Assembly (NCBI RefSeq): GCF_026810225.1
Contig: NZ_CP113865.1
Coordinates: 2,237,501-2,301,500, forward strand
Direction of reading: 5' to 3'
Length of the DNA: 64,000 bases
Origin: Caldicellulosiruptor morganii
Lineage (GTDB): Bacteria; Bacillota; Thermoanaerobacteria; Caldicellulosiruptorales; Caldicellulosiruptoraceae
This document shows, piece by piece, positions 1 to 8,857 of the stretch. The notes beneath the pieces are model-generated. The model searched no databases and had not been told where the DNA came from. It worked only from the letters and a program-made list of their open reading frames with translations. A program made the position numbers and the translations under genes. Numbering within the stretch: the first letter of the stretch is position 1; each line of letters opens with the position of its first letter.

Positions 1-11
1 ATAAAAAGAAT

Positions 12-29
12 AGAGGCTGTCTCCAGCCT
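12..29. other. small hairpin at window edge
   Basis: A 6-bp perfect inverted repeat (AGGCTG / CAGCCT) with a TCTC loop spans 14-29. Read on the minus strand it is followed by a T-rich stretch, so it could be a second, weaker terminator behind malE or part of a feature outside the window. Nothing else is visible between 1 and 122. Confidence 0.3.
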
Positions 30-122
30 GATAAGAGTATAACTAAAAAGTTTAATATTTCATTCAAAATAAACATCAAAAAACTACTTCAAAACATATA
101 TTATTGCAAAAAAGCATCGCAA

Positions 123-164
123 TAAAAACAAAAGAGGCAGTAGATTTATCTCCACTGCCTCTTT
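123..164 (-). terminator. Rho-independent terminator of malE
   Basis: An 11-bp stem (131-141 with 154-164) is followed, in the minus direction, by TTTTGTTTTT. It lies about 40 bases past the malE stop and fits a strong intrinsic terminator. Confidence 0.85.
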
Positions 165-202
165 ATAAGGACTCATTTTAGCTCTCTGTCTTAAAAAAAA
201 CA

Positions 203-1411
203 TTATTGCATCTGAGCAATACCCTGCTTGATTTGCTTTACCATAGCCTCTGCTGCCTGCTTTGGTGTTGCCTTGCCTGTTGTTACAAGTGAAAGTGTAT
301 TCCCTGCAGGTCCCCACACAGCTTGCATCTCTGGAATATTTGGCATTGGAATACCTACCTTTGCCTGCTCTGCGAATGCACTCATAATCTTATCTGCCTT
401 AACTTCTGGATTGCTGAGCGCACCTGTTGTAACAGGAATTCTGCTTCCAACCTTGAACAATACCTTAACCTGTGACTCTTCAACAAGATATTTCAACAGT
501 TTGAAAGCTGCATCTTTATTCTTGGACTTTGCTGATACAAATGCTGACTGAACACCAACAAATGAAGGTGTTGGCTTACCATCGTCTGTCTTTGGTAGTG
601 GAGCAACTGCAAATGGAACTTTTGCCTTCACAAAATCACCAACATCCCATGGACCACTGATATAAAATGCAATCTTGCCATTCTGGAAGTTACCTTTTGC
701 AATATCGCCTCTGATATCCTTTGGCATGAACTTGTAGGTCAAAACAAAGTCTCTAATCAAAGACAAACCTTTTATAGCACCATTATTTGCAAGACCAATG
801 TCATTTGGATCAAGTGCGCCACCTTTGTTCTTGAAAACATAACCACCATTTTGAGCTATGAATGCAAAGCTGAAGTAGAAGTTGTTCACATCATACATAA
901 ATCCATACTTCTTAGCCAGAGTAATTAGCTGGCTCATTGTCTTTGGAGCTTCTTTTACTTTTGATGTGTTATAAAAGAGTGCATATGTCTCCATTGCAAT
1001 TGGAAGAGCATAGAGCTTTCCATCAAATGAGCAAGCGTCCAAAGACATCGCAACAAAGTTTTTCCTGTCAATAAGATTTGCTGGAACAGGTTCAAGCAAC
1101 TTTGCTTTCCAGAATGTACCCAGATTGTCATGTGGAATACCAAACATTATATCAGGTCCTTTACCGCTCATCGCAGCTGTCTGGAAGCTCTGGAATGAAC
1201 CCTGATCTGAAATCACCTTAACAGTATAGCCATTCTTCTTTCCCCATTCATCAGCAAGTGGCTGAAGAGCTTTTACTTCATTCTGTGTAAGGTGTGACCA
1301 TACAACAAGTTGCTTTTTGGATGTTGCAAACCCGCTGCCAAATGGAAGCAAAACCACCAGCGAAAATACCAATACAAGCCCAATTACCATAAACTTTTTG
1401 AAAGATTTCAT
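203..1411 (-). CDS. malE: maltodextrin ABC transporter substrate-binding protein
   Basis: A 402-residue extracellular sugar-binding protein of the bacterial type 1 family. It captures maltose or maltodextrin outside the membrane and hands it to the MalF/MalG permeases. The N-terminus is a classical signal peptide: Lys-rich start, a long hydrophobic core at about residues 8-25, then an Ala/Ser-rich cleavage region near 28-31. No lipobox Cys is visible, unusual for a Gram-positive binding protein. The mature part begins QLVVWSH and contains the sugar-binder pattern GPDIMFGIPHD. The start follows a strong AAGGAGGT ribosome site. The gene has its own consensus promoter and palindromic operator. 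The malF and malG genes lie in a separate upstream unit, so expression can exceed that of the permeases. Substrate is inferred from the neighbouring phosphorylase and GH13 genes. Confidence 0.9.
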   Translation of the reverse strand: MKSFKKFMVIGLVLVFSLVVLLPFGSGFATSKKQLVVWSHLTQNEVKALQPLADEWGKKNGYTVKVISDQGSFQSFQTAAMSGKGPDIMFGIPHDNLGTFWKAKLLEPVPANLIDRKNFVAMSLDACSFDGKLYALPIAMETYALFYNTSKVKEAPKTMSQLITLAKKYGFMYDVNNFYFSFAFIAQNGGYVFKNKGGALDPNDIGLANNGAIKGLSLIRDFVLTYKFMPKDIRGDIAKGNFQNGKIAFYISGPWDVGDFVKAKVPFAVAPLPKTDDGKPTPSFVGVQSAFVSAKSKNKDAAFKLLKYLVEESQVKVLFKVGSRIPVTTGALSNPEVKADKIMSAFAEQAKVGIPMPNIPEMQAVWGPAGNTLSLVTTGKATPKQAAEAMVKQIKQGIAQMQ

Positions 1412-1451
1412 AACTAAAACAACCTCCTTCTGGAATTTGATATTTTATGTG

Positions 1452-1461
1452 CAAACGTTTG
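1452..1461. promoter_or_regulatory. LacI-type operator of malE (perfect palindrome)
   Basis: CAAACGTTTG is a perfect 10-bp palindrome with the central CG step typical of LacI/GalR operators. It lies just downstream of the malE -10 box, where a bound repressor would block transcription. Near-identical sites precede malF and the GH13 gene, and a LacI-family gene lies in the same cluster. Confidence 0.8.
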
Positions 1462-1469
1462 ACGATAAT

Positions 1470-1498
1470 ATTATACAATTTACTCTAAAAAAAGTCAA
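1470..1498 (-). promoter_or_regulatory. sigma-A promoter of malE
   Basis: On the minus strand TTGACT (1493-1498) and TATAAT (1470-1475) are separated by 17 bases, a near-perfect housekeeping promoter. The operator starts about 8 bases after the -10 box. Confidence 0.85.
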
Positions 1499-1563
1499 TA
1501 TCAATTTAAATTTTTGTCAGGCTGCTAATATTTTTCTTTTTATCAATGCAAACAATATAAAGA

Positions 1564-2571
1564 TTAGGTGCTTGCACAGGACTGTCTCTCAACAATTTTA
1601 TGAGGCACAATCAGTCTTTTGTATGTCTTCTTTGGTTCAGTCAAATCCATCATTAAAAGCTCAGCTGCCGAGTGACCTATGTTAGATATGTCTATGTCAA
1701 CTGTGGTAAGCGGCGGGCTTAGAATCTCTGTTATTGCAGAGTTGTTAAATGAAATTATTGAAACCTCTTTTGCTATCTCAACGCCCAGCTTTCTTGCTGC
1801 CTTTACAACCTCAATTGCTATTAAATCGTCCATGCAAACAATTGCTGTAGGTCTGTTTTCAAAAGTAAGAAGCTCTATTGCAGCTTCATATGCACTTTTT
1901 TGGCTTGTAAATCGAACATAGGAGTTTCTAAACTGAATAGAATGTTCTTCCAGTGCTTTTTTATAGCCTGTTAGTCTATCCTGCGTGACAATCAAATTGC
2001 TGGGCCCGCAAATGAAAGCAATGTCCCTGTGCCCGAGTCCTATTAAATACTCTGTTGCGTCAAAACCTGCTTTTACATTGTCATTGTCAACCCAGTTAAC
2101 CGAGTTCTCATACCCGCGTGGTCTTCCAACAACCACAAAAGGAAAGTCTATCTTCTTTAAATACTCAATTGCAAAGTCATCTTCGCGCGATGAAAGAAGT
2201 ATAAAACCATCAACCTTTTTACTCTCCACAAGCCTCTTTAAAAGGTCTTCTTCCCTTTCTTCCTGGGTGTATGCAAATAGAATGTCGTACTCAAACCTGT
2301 ATACCACAGAACAAATACTTGTCAATATCTGATCAAAAAAGAAATTTAAAAAGGGAGAGTCGGGACTTGCTGGCACAAAGATCCCGACTGTAAATGACTT
2401 CTTTTTTACAAGCCCCTTGGCATTTGCGTTTGGAACATACCCGAGCTTTTTTATAGCCTCTAAAACCCTCTTTGTTGTTTCAGGACTGATTTTTTTACTG
2501 CCAGAGAGAACTCTTGAAACAGTTGAAGGTGAGACATTTGCCTCCTTTGCTATCTCCTTTATTGTAGCCAT
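1564..2571 (-). CDS. LacI-family transcriptional regulator of the maltodextrin genes
   Basis: A 335-residue LacI/GalR repressor of normal family length. Residues 2-29 form the helix-turn-helix (ATIKEIAKEANVSPSTVSRV) followed by the hinge helix. Residues about 60-330 are a periplasmic-binding-protein-like effector domain, with VDGFILLSS and the C-terminal TTVDIDISNIGHSAAELL segment. It starts 6 bases after the phosphorylase stop and is therefore the last gene of the malF-malG-phosphorylase-lacI unit. It very likely binds the three CAAACGTTTG-like palindromes in this cluster, one of which controls its own operon, so the circuit would be autoregulated. The inducer is probably a maltodextrin; this is inferred from context. 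Confidence 0.88.
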   Translation of the reverse strand: MATIKEIAKEANVSPSTVSRVLSGSKKISPETTKRVLEAIKKLGYVPNANAKGLVKKKSFTVGIFVPASPDSPFLNFFFDQILTSICSVVYRFEYDILFAYTQEEREEDLLKRLVESKKVDGFILLSSREDDFAIEYLKKIDFPFVVVGRPRGYENSVNWVDNDNVKAGFDATEYLIGLGHRDIAFICGPSNLIVTQDRLTGYKKALEEHSIQFRNSYVRFTSQKSAYEAAIELLTFENRPTAIVCMDDLIAIEVVKAARKLGVEIAKEVSIISFNNSAITEILSPPLTTVDIDISNIGHSAAELLMMDLTEPKKTYKRLIVPHKIVERQSCAST

Positions 2572-2577
2572 AACCTA

Positions 2578-4200
2578 TCAGCCCTTGAGGTGTTTTGGAA
2601 TATACATTTTCTCATAGTACTCCTTTACCATTCTTTCAGCCGAAAACTTTTCAATTGTGGAGTTGATACTATTTTGCATCATCTCAATCCACTTATCTCT
2701 GTTTTTATAGTATGTTGGAATAACCTCTGTTTGCATAACATTTACAAGGCTTTTAAGGTCATTTTCATCCTGCAACTTCTCATCCTTTGACTCAAACCCA
2801 TCTCCTATCTGCCACCCATTGATTCCGTGCTGACAAGCCTCGGGCCACCATCCATCTAAAGTTGAGACATTCAAAACACCATTCATTGCAGCTTTCATAC
2901 CGGATGTGCCACAGGCCTCAAGCGGTCTTCTCGGATTGTTGAGCCATATATCACAACCGCGGGTAAGCATTGCGCCTATTTCCATGTCATAGTCTTCAAG
3001 GAAGACAACCTTGCCCGGGTACTTCTTTGTCATTGCAATGATGTTGTTGACAATCTCCTTGCCTGTGTCATCAAGAGGATGGCTCTTGCCGGCAAAGATT
3101 ATCTGAATATCATTTTCAAACATTTTATCTGCTGCTTCTTTGTCTCTGAAAATAAGGTCGCTTCGCTTATATGGTGCTGCTCTTCTTGCAAAACCTATTG
3201 TCAGAACATCTTCTTTTAGTCTTATACCAGTCCTTCTTTCAACAAAGTCTAAAAGTTCTTTTTTGAGATTGCAGTGTGTCTCCCAGAGCTTTTGAGGATT
3301 ATTCCGTGCAGAAAGTATTCTTTGGTCTGCCCATGTTCCAACATGAACACCGTTTGTGATCCCTATAATCTCACTTCTTCTGTCAACGCCTGCCCACATA
3401 GCGTTTGCAGTAACCCTGTGAAGGTCAGATACAGCATTTGAAATTCTTGCAAGCCTCAAAGCAGCAACGGTCATGTTAAATGGACTTCCACCAATGTAAA
3501 CAAGCTGCTCTTCTGTCAAATTCAAGTTTGCACCCATGTACATAAGAAGTCTCAAAGGATGTGTCTCATTGCCCGCTTCAACAGGTGTATGTGTTGTAAA
3601 TACAATTTTCTTTCTTGCCTCTTTCAGAGCATCTTCAAACGTAAGACCTTTTTCTTCCATATACTCCCTTACAAGTTCAAGTCCTGCAAATACAGCATGT
3701 CCCTCATTGAAATGATAAACATCAACTTTGATGCCAAGCTTTTTTAATGCCCTAACACCGCCAATACCCAGAACCATCTCCTGTGCTACTCTTTCTTCTC
3801 CAAACCAGCCATAAAGCTGACCTGTTATCCACCTGTCACCATTTTCAGGAAGGTCTGTGTCAAGAAGATAAAGAACTGCATTGTTGAAGCTGTCAACCTT
3901 CCAAACCTTGCAGTACACATCTCTGTTTCTGATCCTAACCTTCACCTTAACACCTGTGTCTTTCAAAAAGTCATATCTGTATATAGGAAACGCATCAATA
4001 ACCCCGTACTCCTGTGTGACAATCTGCTTATTATATCCCTGCTTCCACAAAATACCTACACCAACAACAGGATATCCAAGATCCTTTGCAGCTTTCAAAT
4101 AGTCACCTGCCAGAATGCCAAGACCACCCGCATAGATTTTGAAGTTTGAGTCAAGCCCGAATTCCATACTAAAATACGCAACCGTTGGTAATTTTTTCAT
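2578..4200 (-). CDS. alpha-glucan (maltodextrin/glycogen) phosphorylase, short form
   Basis: A 540-residue GT35 enzyme that releases glucose 1-phosphate from alpha-1,4-glucans in the cytoplasm. The PLP-attachment motif is visible (EACGTSGMKAAMNGVLN), as are the glucan-phosphorylase start YFSMEFGL and HFNEGHAVFAGLELV. It is much shorter than the 800-840 residues of the classical glycogen phosphorylases, matching the compact alpha-glucan phosphorylase subfamily. I place the start at 4200: an in-frame ATG at 4206 directly abuts the GGAGGT ribosome site, while the ATG at 4200 has a 6-base spacer. The gene follows malG by about 60 bases and precedes lacI by 6. It couples uptake to energy-saving phosphorolysis. 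Confidence 0.88.
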   Translation of the reverse strand: MKKLPTVAYFSMEFGLDSNFKIYAGGLGILAGDYLKAAKDLGYPVVGVGILWKQGYNKQIVTQEYGVIDAFPIYRYDFLKDTGVKVKVRIRNRDVYCKVWKVDSFNNAVLYLLDTDLPENGDRWITGQLYGWFGEERVAQEMVLGIGGVRALKKLGIKVDVYHFNEGHAVFAGLELVREYMEEKGLTFEDALKEARKKIVFTTHTPVEAGNETHPLRLLMYMGANLNLTEEQLVYIGGSPFNMTVAALRLARISNAVSDLHRVTANAMWAGVDRRSEIIGITNGVHVGTWADQRILSARNNPQKLWETHCNLKKELLDFVERRTGIRLKEDVLTIGFARRAAPYKRSDLIFRDKEAADKMFENDIQIIFAGKSHPLDDTGKEIVNNIIAMTKKYPGKVVFLEDYDMEIGAMLTRGCDIWLNNPRRPLEACGTSGMKAAMNGVLNVSTLDGWWPEACQHGINGWQIGDGFESKDEKLQDENDLKSLVNVMQTEVIPTYYKNRDKWIEMMQNSINSTIEKFSAERMVKEYYEKMYIPKHLKG

Positions 4201-4260
4201 TGTCATACCTCCTGTAAACTGGATTTTTTTGCAGTATATTGAAAATACAAATATCTATCT

Positions 4261-5130
4261 TTAACCCTTTACAGCGCCGGCTGCAAGTCCGCTTTGAATC
4301 TGTTTTTGCAAAGCCATGTAGATAATTACTATTGGCAGTGATGCTAAGATTGATGCAGCCGAGAACATCGGCCAGTTAGCTGAAAACTGGTTGTTTATAA
4401 AATTTCTCAAACCTATTGGCACAGTTGCATTTTCAGGCGATTGCAAAATAAGGCTTGATAGCAAAAACTCATTGAACACTCCATTAAAGCTCCATATGAA
4501 CATAACAGCAAGCATAGGTGCTGTGAGAGGTAGAATTATCTTTCTGAATATAAGAAAATGGTTTGCACCGTCAATTATTGCTGCCTCGTCAATCTCATAC
4601 GGAATCTGGTCCATATTGCCTTTCAAAAGCCAGATGTTAAACGCAGAGCCACCTGCTAAAACCAGAATCAGCGCAAACAGGTTATCAAGAAGATTGAATT
4701 TCACTAAAAGTCCATAGATTGCCGGCATTGCCATAAATGTCGGGAACATCTGGAGTATCAGAAGCACTTTCAAACCATTTTTCCTGCCAACAAAGTTAAT
4801 TCTTGAAAATGCATATGCAGCCGGGGCAGTCATGAAAATTTGCAAAAATGCAACACCAAAGCAAACTATCAAGCTGTTTTTCACCCACAATACAAAGTCA
4901 GGAAGTGTTTGAGAGGGGCTGCTCTTTCTTCTAAACAGCTCAATGTAATTTTCAAATGTAACCTCTCTCGGGAAAAACGATGACTGAAAGAACGCCCCAC
5001 CTTTTGACAGCGATGCAACAATAATAAACCACGTCGGCAAGAGAGAAAGCAGTACAGCAACCCAGATTATAACCCTTGATACCCATAATACAACCACATC
5101 ACGGGTTGTCATATATTCTCTGCCCACCAT
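4261..5130 (-). CDS. malG: maltodextrin ABC transporter permease (MalG type)
   Basis: A 289-residue inner-membrane permease with about six membrane helices, the first at about residues 13-37. The conserved cytoplasmic EAA loop, which docks the ATPase, is seen as EAAIIDGANHFLIFRKIILPL-like sequence near residues 188-206. Its ATG overlaps the malF stop by one base, a sign of translational coupling, and a GAAGGTGGT site inside the malF end serves it. No MalK ATPase is encoded nearby, so the system probably borrows a shared ATPase elsewhere, as is common in Firmicutes. Confidence 0.9.
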   Translation of the reverse strand: MVGREYMTTRDVVVLWVSRVIIWVAVLLSLLPTWFIIVASLSKGGAFFQSSFFPREVTFENYIELFRRKSSPSQTLPDFVLWVKNSLIVCFGVAFLQIFMTAPAAYAFSRINFVGRKNGLKVLLILQMFPTFMAMPAIYGLLVKFNLLDNLFALILVLAGGSAFNIWLLKGNMDQIPYEIDEAAIIDGANHFLIFRKIILPLTAPMLAVMFIWSFNGVFNEFLLSSLILQSPENATVPIGLRNFINNQFSANWPMFSAASILASLPIVIIYMALQKQIQSGLAAGAVKG

Positions 5131-6038
5131 TACTTAACACCACCTTCAAACGCACGTGTAAGTTTCATATTTATAAGTGAAATTGTCCCAACAATGAAGA
5201 AGATTATTATGGACATGGCAGATGCTAAGTCATATCTGTAAAACTGCATGGTAAGTTTATAGGTTACCGAAACCAAAAGGTCTGTATGCCCGGCAAATTG
5301 AGTGTCAAGCCGTGCAGGTCCACCACCTGTTACAAGGTAGACCACGTTGAAGTTGTTAAACGAATATGCAAACGATGATATTACAATGGGCAGCGCAGCA
5401 GGAACAATCATTGGTATTGTTATTTTGAATAGCTTCGTAAACCAGCCTGCACCATCAATTTCCGCAACCTCATAAAGTTCTGTGGGAATTGATTGAAGCG
5501 CACCCAGGCAAGCGTTCATCATAAAAGGATAGCTAAGCCAGAGATTCACAATAAATATTCCTATTTTTGCCCAGAAAGGGTCAGTTGACCATGGCACAGG
5601 GCTCAAATGCAATGTTCTCAGCACCATATTAATTGCACCGTATTCCTCGTTCAAAAGTCCCTGCCATGCAAGAGCTGCAATTGTCCCCGGGATTGCCCAC
5701 GGGATGATAAGTATTGCTCTGTAGATATTTGTCTCTTTCATAAACTTGTTGTTAAGAAGGACGGCGAGCAAAAGTCCTGCCGAGAAGTTAATCAAAACGG
5801 TTATTAATGCAAAAGAAAATGTCCATGCAAATGTTGGACCAAAAACCTCTTTAAACGGTCCTGTTAAAATATCCACAAAGTTCTTGAAGCCCACAAACCT
5901 GTAATCTTCTAAGTGGTTCAGGTTAAAATTTGTGAAGGCATAATACACAGTCATTGCAATAGGAAAGAACGAAAGCACAGCCATAGAAATTAGAGCCGGT
6001 GCAAGATACGCATAACCTATGGGCTCCTTTTTTTTCAT
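5130..6038 (-). CDS. malF: maltodextrin ABC transporter permease (MalF type)
   Basis: A 302-residue permease with six predicted membrane spans, the first at about residues 10-31. It carries the EAA-type loop (EVAEIDGAGWFTKLFKITIPM-like, near residues 191-210). It is the first gene of the unit malF-malG-phosphorylase-lacI. It lacks the large periplasmic loop of enterobacterial MalF, as usual in Gram-positives. A consensus promoter and a LacI-type operator lie directly upstream. Confidence 0.9.
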   Translation of the reverse strand: MKKKEPIGYAYLAPALISMAVLSFFPIAMTVYYAFTNFNLNHLEDYRFVGFKNFVDILTGPFKEVFGPTFAWTFSFALITVLINFSAGLLLAVLLNNKFMKETNIYRAILIIPWAIPGTIAALAWQGLLNEEYGAINMVLRTLHLSPVPWSTDPFWAKIGIFIVNLWLSYPFMMNACLGALQSIPTELYEVAEIDGAGWFTKLFKITIPMIVPAALPIVISSFAYSFNNFNVVYLVTGGGPARLDTQFAGHTDLLVSVTYKLTMQFYRYDLASAMSIIIFFIVGTISLINMKLTRAFEGGVK

Positions 6039-6068
6039 CTTTTAAATATCCCCCTTTGAATTAATTGT

Positions 6069-6080
6069 GCAATCGTTTGC
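6069..6080. promoter_or_regulatory. LacI-type operator of the malF operon
   Basis: GCAATCGTTTGC is a 12-bp palindrome with one mismatch, the same core as the malE site. It lies just downstream of the malF -10 box. Confidence 0.75.
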
Positions 6081-6091
6081 CTTTTGAAGAT

Positions 6092-6120
6092 ATTATACAA
6101 CACTTTTTCTGCACTGTCAA
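6092..6120 (-). promoter_or_regulatory. sigma-A promoter of malF operon
   Basis: On the minus strand TTGACA (6115-6120) and TATAAT (6092-6097) are 17 bases apart, an exact consensus match. Confidence 0.85.
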
Positions 6121-6147
6121 CTACCTTTTGTCAATCCTGTCTACCCT

Positions 6148-7881
6148 TTATCTAACAATCAAAATCTCAAAATCCTCGGGTAAAATATCAAATTCACATT
6201 TTACAGAAAAACATTTTATCCTTTTTTCTGACCTGAAAAATGTGAGATCTTTACCCACAAATCCCGGGTCAAAAAGTTTTACCTTTTGTGAACTTCTGAA
6301 TGGATTGAAAAAAACATAGATTATCTCATCATCCATCCTTTTTTCAAAGTACATAATATCTCCCAAAAAGCCTTCTTTAACATGGTCCGCATTCAATGCT
6401 TTTGATGTACGTTTAAGGTTTATCAGTTTCCTGTAAAGTTCAAAAACTTCCCTGTCCCACCTTTCTTCCTCCCATACCATCCCCCTTCTGCAGTCAGGGT
6501 CATGCTCTCCTTCCATGCCAACTTCATCTCCATAGTAAATCATTGGCACGCCCTGATATGTAAGATTATACACGCAGGCAAGCATTGCTAATTTCTTATT
6601 CTTCAAAACAGCGTTTAAAACTCTTTTAGTATCGTGACTCCCAATAAGATTCAGCTGGCATGAAAAAAGTCTTGGATTGAACTTTAGCCTGTACTCTGCC
6701 AGAATCTTTGCAGCATCTTCTGCTTTATATTTACCCAGTAAAAATCTCAAAAAAACCTCCCATGAAAAATAATTCATAACTCCATCAAACATATCGCCCA
6801 GAAGAAAACTTTCACTTCTGTGCATAACCTCACCAATAAGCCAGATATCTTTTTTTATGCTCTTCAGCTCAAATCTTATCCTTCTCAAAAAATTTTTATC
6901 AAGCTCGTTTGCAACATCAAACCTGAAACCATCAACGTCAAACTCCAAAAGCCAGTATTTCAGCACACCTAAGAAAAAATCCTGAACTTCTTTTTTTGAA
7001 GTGTCAATCCTTGGCATACTGTTAACACCGGTTGCAAACGTCTCGTAATTTCCTTTCTGGATATCCACCGGCAGGTCTTTTATATTGTACCAGTCAAAAT
7101 ACTTTGAATCCCTTCCATGTTTTATCACATCCTGAAATGCAAAAAAGCCTGTCCCTGTGTGGTTAAACACCATATCCAGGATAACCCTTATTCCATTTTT
7201 GTGCAAAGTCTCAACCAGCTCTTTGAACTCCTCTTTTGTTCCCAAAAGAGGGTCAACATCAAAGTAATCATCAACATTGTATCTGTGACTCGAGCTTGAT
7301 TTAAAAATAGGTGTAAAGTAGATGGCATTTACGCCAAGTTCTTTAAAATAGTCAATCTTACCTTTAATCCCCGCAAAATTTCCACCAAGAAACACCTCGC
7401 TTCCCGGTCTTTCCCATTTGCAATAGTCCCAGGGAAAAAGCTCTTTTGCACTCTTTTTCGTTATATCCCTTGCAAACCTGTCAGGAAAGATTTCATACAC
7501 AACCGTTTTTTCCAACCACTGTGGCTTTTCAAATATATCCGATGGATTTGCATAGGGAAAATGAAAATACCCGAAATAGTCCTCTTCATCATCCTGAAGA
7601 CCGAACTGGTTGTAAATTTTAAATCCCCCGTCAAAAAGCTTTATCAGAAATTCATATCCAAGCCGCGGTGTTGCTGCAAAAAACTCAGCCTGATATACCT
7701 CGTACTCTCCAACTTCCATATAAAAGTCCATCTTCAGCTTTTGAATCTTTTCTCTCTCATATCTGTCCGAAAATATGAGATATATCTCTTTTGCAAACCC
7801 TCTTTTTACCCACAGCCGAATTAAAAATCTTTCTTTTTCCAGTGCAAATATATCATGCAATTGATTGTGAATGACTTCCAA
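6148..7881 (-). CDS. GH13 alpha-glycosidase (cyclomaltodextrinase/neopullulanase-like)
   Basis: A 577-residue cytoplasmic alpha-amylase-family enzyme with no signal peptide, expected to hydrolyse imported maltodextrins, cyclodextrins or pullulan fragments. An N-terminal beta domain (about 1-110) precedes the catalytic barrel. GH13 motifs are present in order: DMVFNHTG, GFRFDVANE (nucleophile Asp), GEVMHR (acid/base Glu) and LIGSHDTKR (third Asp). The C-terminal beta domain ends near FEILIVR. I accept a TTG start at 7881 because AAAGGAGTG lies upstream and no ATG is close. It has its own promoter with an operator on the -35 box. The next gene downstream, malF, has a separate promoter. Confidence 0.88.
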   Translation of the reverse strand: MEVIHNQLHDIFALEKERFLIRLWVKRGFAKEIYLIFSDRYEREKIQKLKMDFYMEVGEYEVYQAEFFAATPRLGYEFLIKLFDGGFKIYNQFGLQDDEEDYFGYFHFPYANPSDIFEKPQWLEKTVVYEIFPDRFARDITKKSAKELFPWDYCKWERPGSEVFLGGNFAGIKGKIDYFKELGVNAIYFTPIFKSSSSHRYNVDDYFDVDPLLGTKEEFKELVETLHKNGIRVILDMVFNHTGTGFFAFQDVIKHGRDSKYFDWYNIKDLPVDIQKGNYETFATGVNSMPRIDTSKKEVQDFFLGVLKYWLLEFDVDGFRFDVANELDKNFLRRIRFELKSIKKDIWLIGEVMHRSESFLLGDMFDGVMNYFSWEVFLRFLLGKYKAEDAAKILAEYRLKFNPRLFSCQLNLIGSHDTKRVLNAVLKNKKLAMLACVYNLTYQGVPMIYYGDEVGMEGEHDPDCRRGMVWEEERWDREVFELYRKLINLKRTSKALNADHVKEGFLGDIMYFEKRMDDEIIYVFFNPFRSSQKVKLFDPGFVGKDLTFFRSEKRIKCFSVKCEFDILPEDFEILIVR

Positions 7882-7932
7882 AGCTTTCGCACACTCCTTT
7901 ATAAAATTTTTTTAATAATAACATTGAATTTT

Positions 7933-7970
7933 ATTCTATCATTTTTCAATTGATAATGCAAATGTTTGCA
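7933..7970 (-). promoter_or_regulatory. promoter and overlapping LacI-type operator of the GH13 gene
   Basis: TGCAAATGTTTGCA-type palindrome at 7957-7970 (14 bp, arms TGCAAA/TTTGCA). On the minus strand a TTGCAT -35 (7956-7961) and TAGAAT -10 (7933-7938) are 17 bases apart, so the operator sits on the -35 box. In the other two sites it sits after the -10 box. Confidence 0.7.
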
Positions 7971-8117
7971 CAAGAATTTTGAAAGTAGAGCTTTTAGGGA
8001 ATTAATATGTCAAATCCGGGTATTTTCAAACCAAATAAAAAATTATAAAATAAAATGGTACAAAAAATCAAAATAAAACAATCATCAATAAATTTGCCGG
8101 GGAAGGTGATTGAATCA

Positions 8118-8753
8118 ATGAAAAATCTTGAGCTTATCAAATCTCAAATCTGCAGGATTGGAAGGATTATGTACAAGAGAGGTTATATAAGCGGACCTGA
8201 TGGAAATATCTCGGTAAGAGTTGATGAAAATACAATAATTACAACTCCATCAGGAGTCTCCAAAGGATTTTTGAAAGAAGATATGCTTGTTGTAATTGAT
8301 ATTGACGGGAATGTCATTGAGAAAACTGAGTTTAAACCATCATCCGAGATAAAGATGCATCTTAAAGTCTATCGTGAAAGAGAAGATGTAAATGCATGCG
8401 TGCATGCACACTCGCCTTTTGCAACAACATTTGCAGTGCTGAGAAAACCCCTCGACAAGCCAATTTTAGCAGAATCTGTTTTTATATTTGGCGGATATAT
8501 CCCTGTTGCGCCATTTGCAACTCCATCAACAGTTGAGGTTCCGGAGTCAATCTCACCTTTTGTAAAGGACTATGATGCAATACTTCTTTCAAACCATGGG
8601 GTTTTGACATATGACAGGGATCTGGAGATGGCTTTTTACAAGCTTGAAATTGTTGAGTTCTGGGCAAAGATTTTATTCCTGTCAAGCCAGATTGGTCAGC
8701 CGCAAATTTTGAGTCCTGATGAGGTCCAAAAGGTGTTAAGTCTTAAAAAATAA
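8118..8753 (+). CDS. class II aldolase family protein
   Basis: A 211-residue member of the fuculose-1-phosphate/ribulose-5-phosphate epimerase-aldolase family, zinc-dependent cytoplasmic enzymes acting on sugar phosphates. Visible motifs are GPDGNISVR, TPSGVSKG, SSEIKMHLKVY, the zinc-ligand HAHSPFATTFAV pair, and SNHGVLTYD with the third His. An open frame extends to 8055, but the GGAAGGTGA site sits 8 bases before the ATG at 8118, so that is the start. The exact substrate cannot be told. The gene is alone before the corrinoid protein gene, about 100 bases away. Confidence 0.82.
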   Translation: MKNLELIKSQICRIGRIMYKRGYISGPDGNISVRVDENTIITTPSGVSKGFLKEDMLVVIDIDGNVIEKTEFKPSSEIKMHLKVYREREDVNACVHAHSPFATTFAVLRKPLDKPILAESVFIFGGYIPVAPFATPSTVEVPESISPFVKDYDAILLSNHGVLTYDRDLEMAFYKLEIVEFWAKILFLSSQIGQPQILSPDEVQKVLSLKK

Positions 8754-8857
8754 AAAGGCTGAAATGATATGGTTAACGATTGAAATTTGCTATCTTGCCA
8801 TTTGGACTTGCAAGTTATAGTATATTAACATCTGATTTTTGAAGGAGGCGATTTTAA

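Noticed and set aside
203-1411. MalE as a lipoprotein
   Set aside because: No Cys is present in the signal-peptide cleavage region, so a lipobox cannot be supported.
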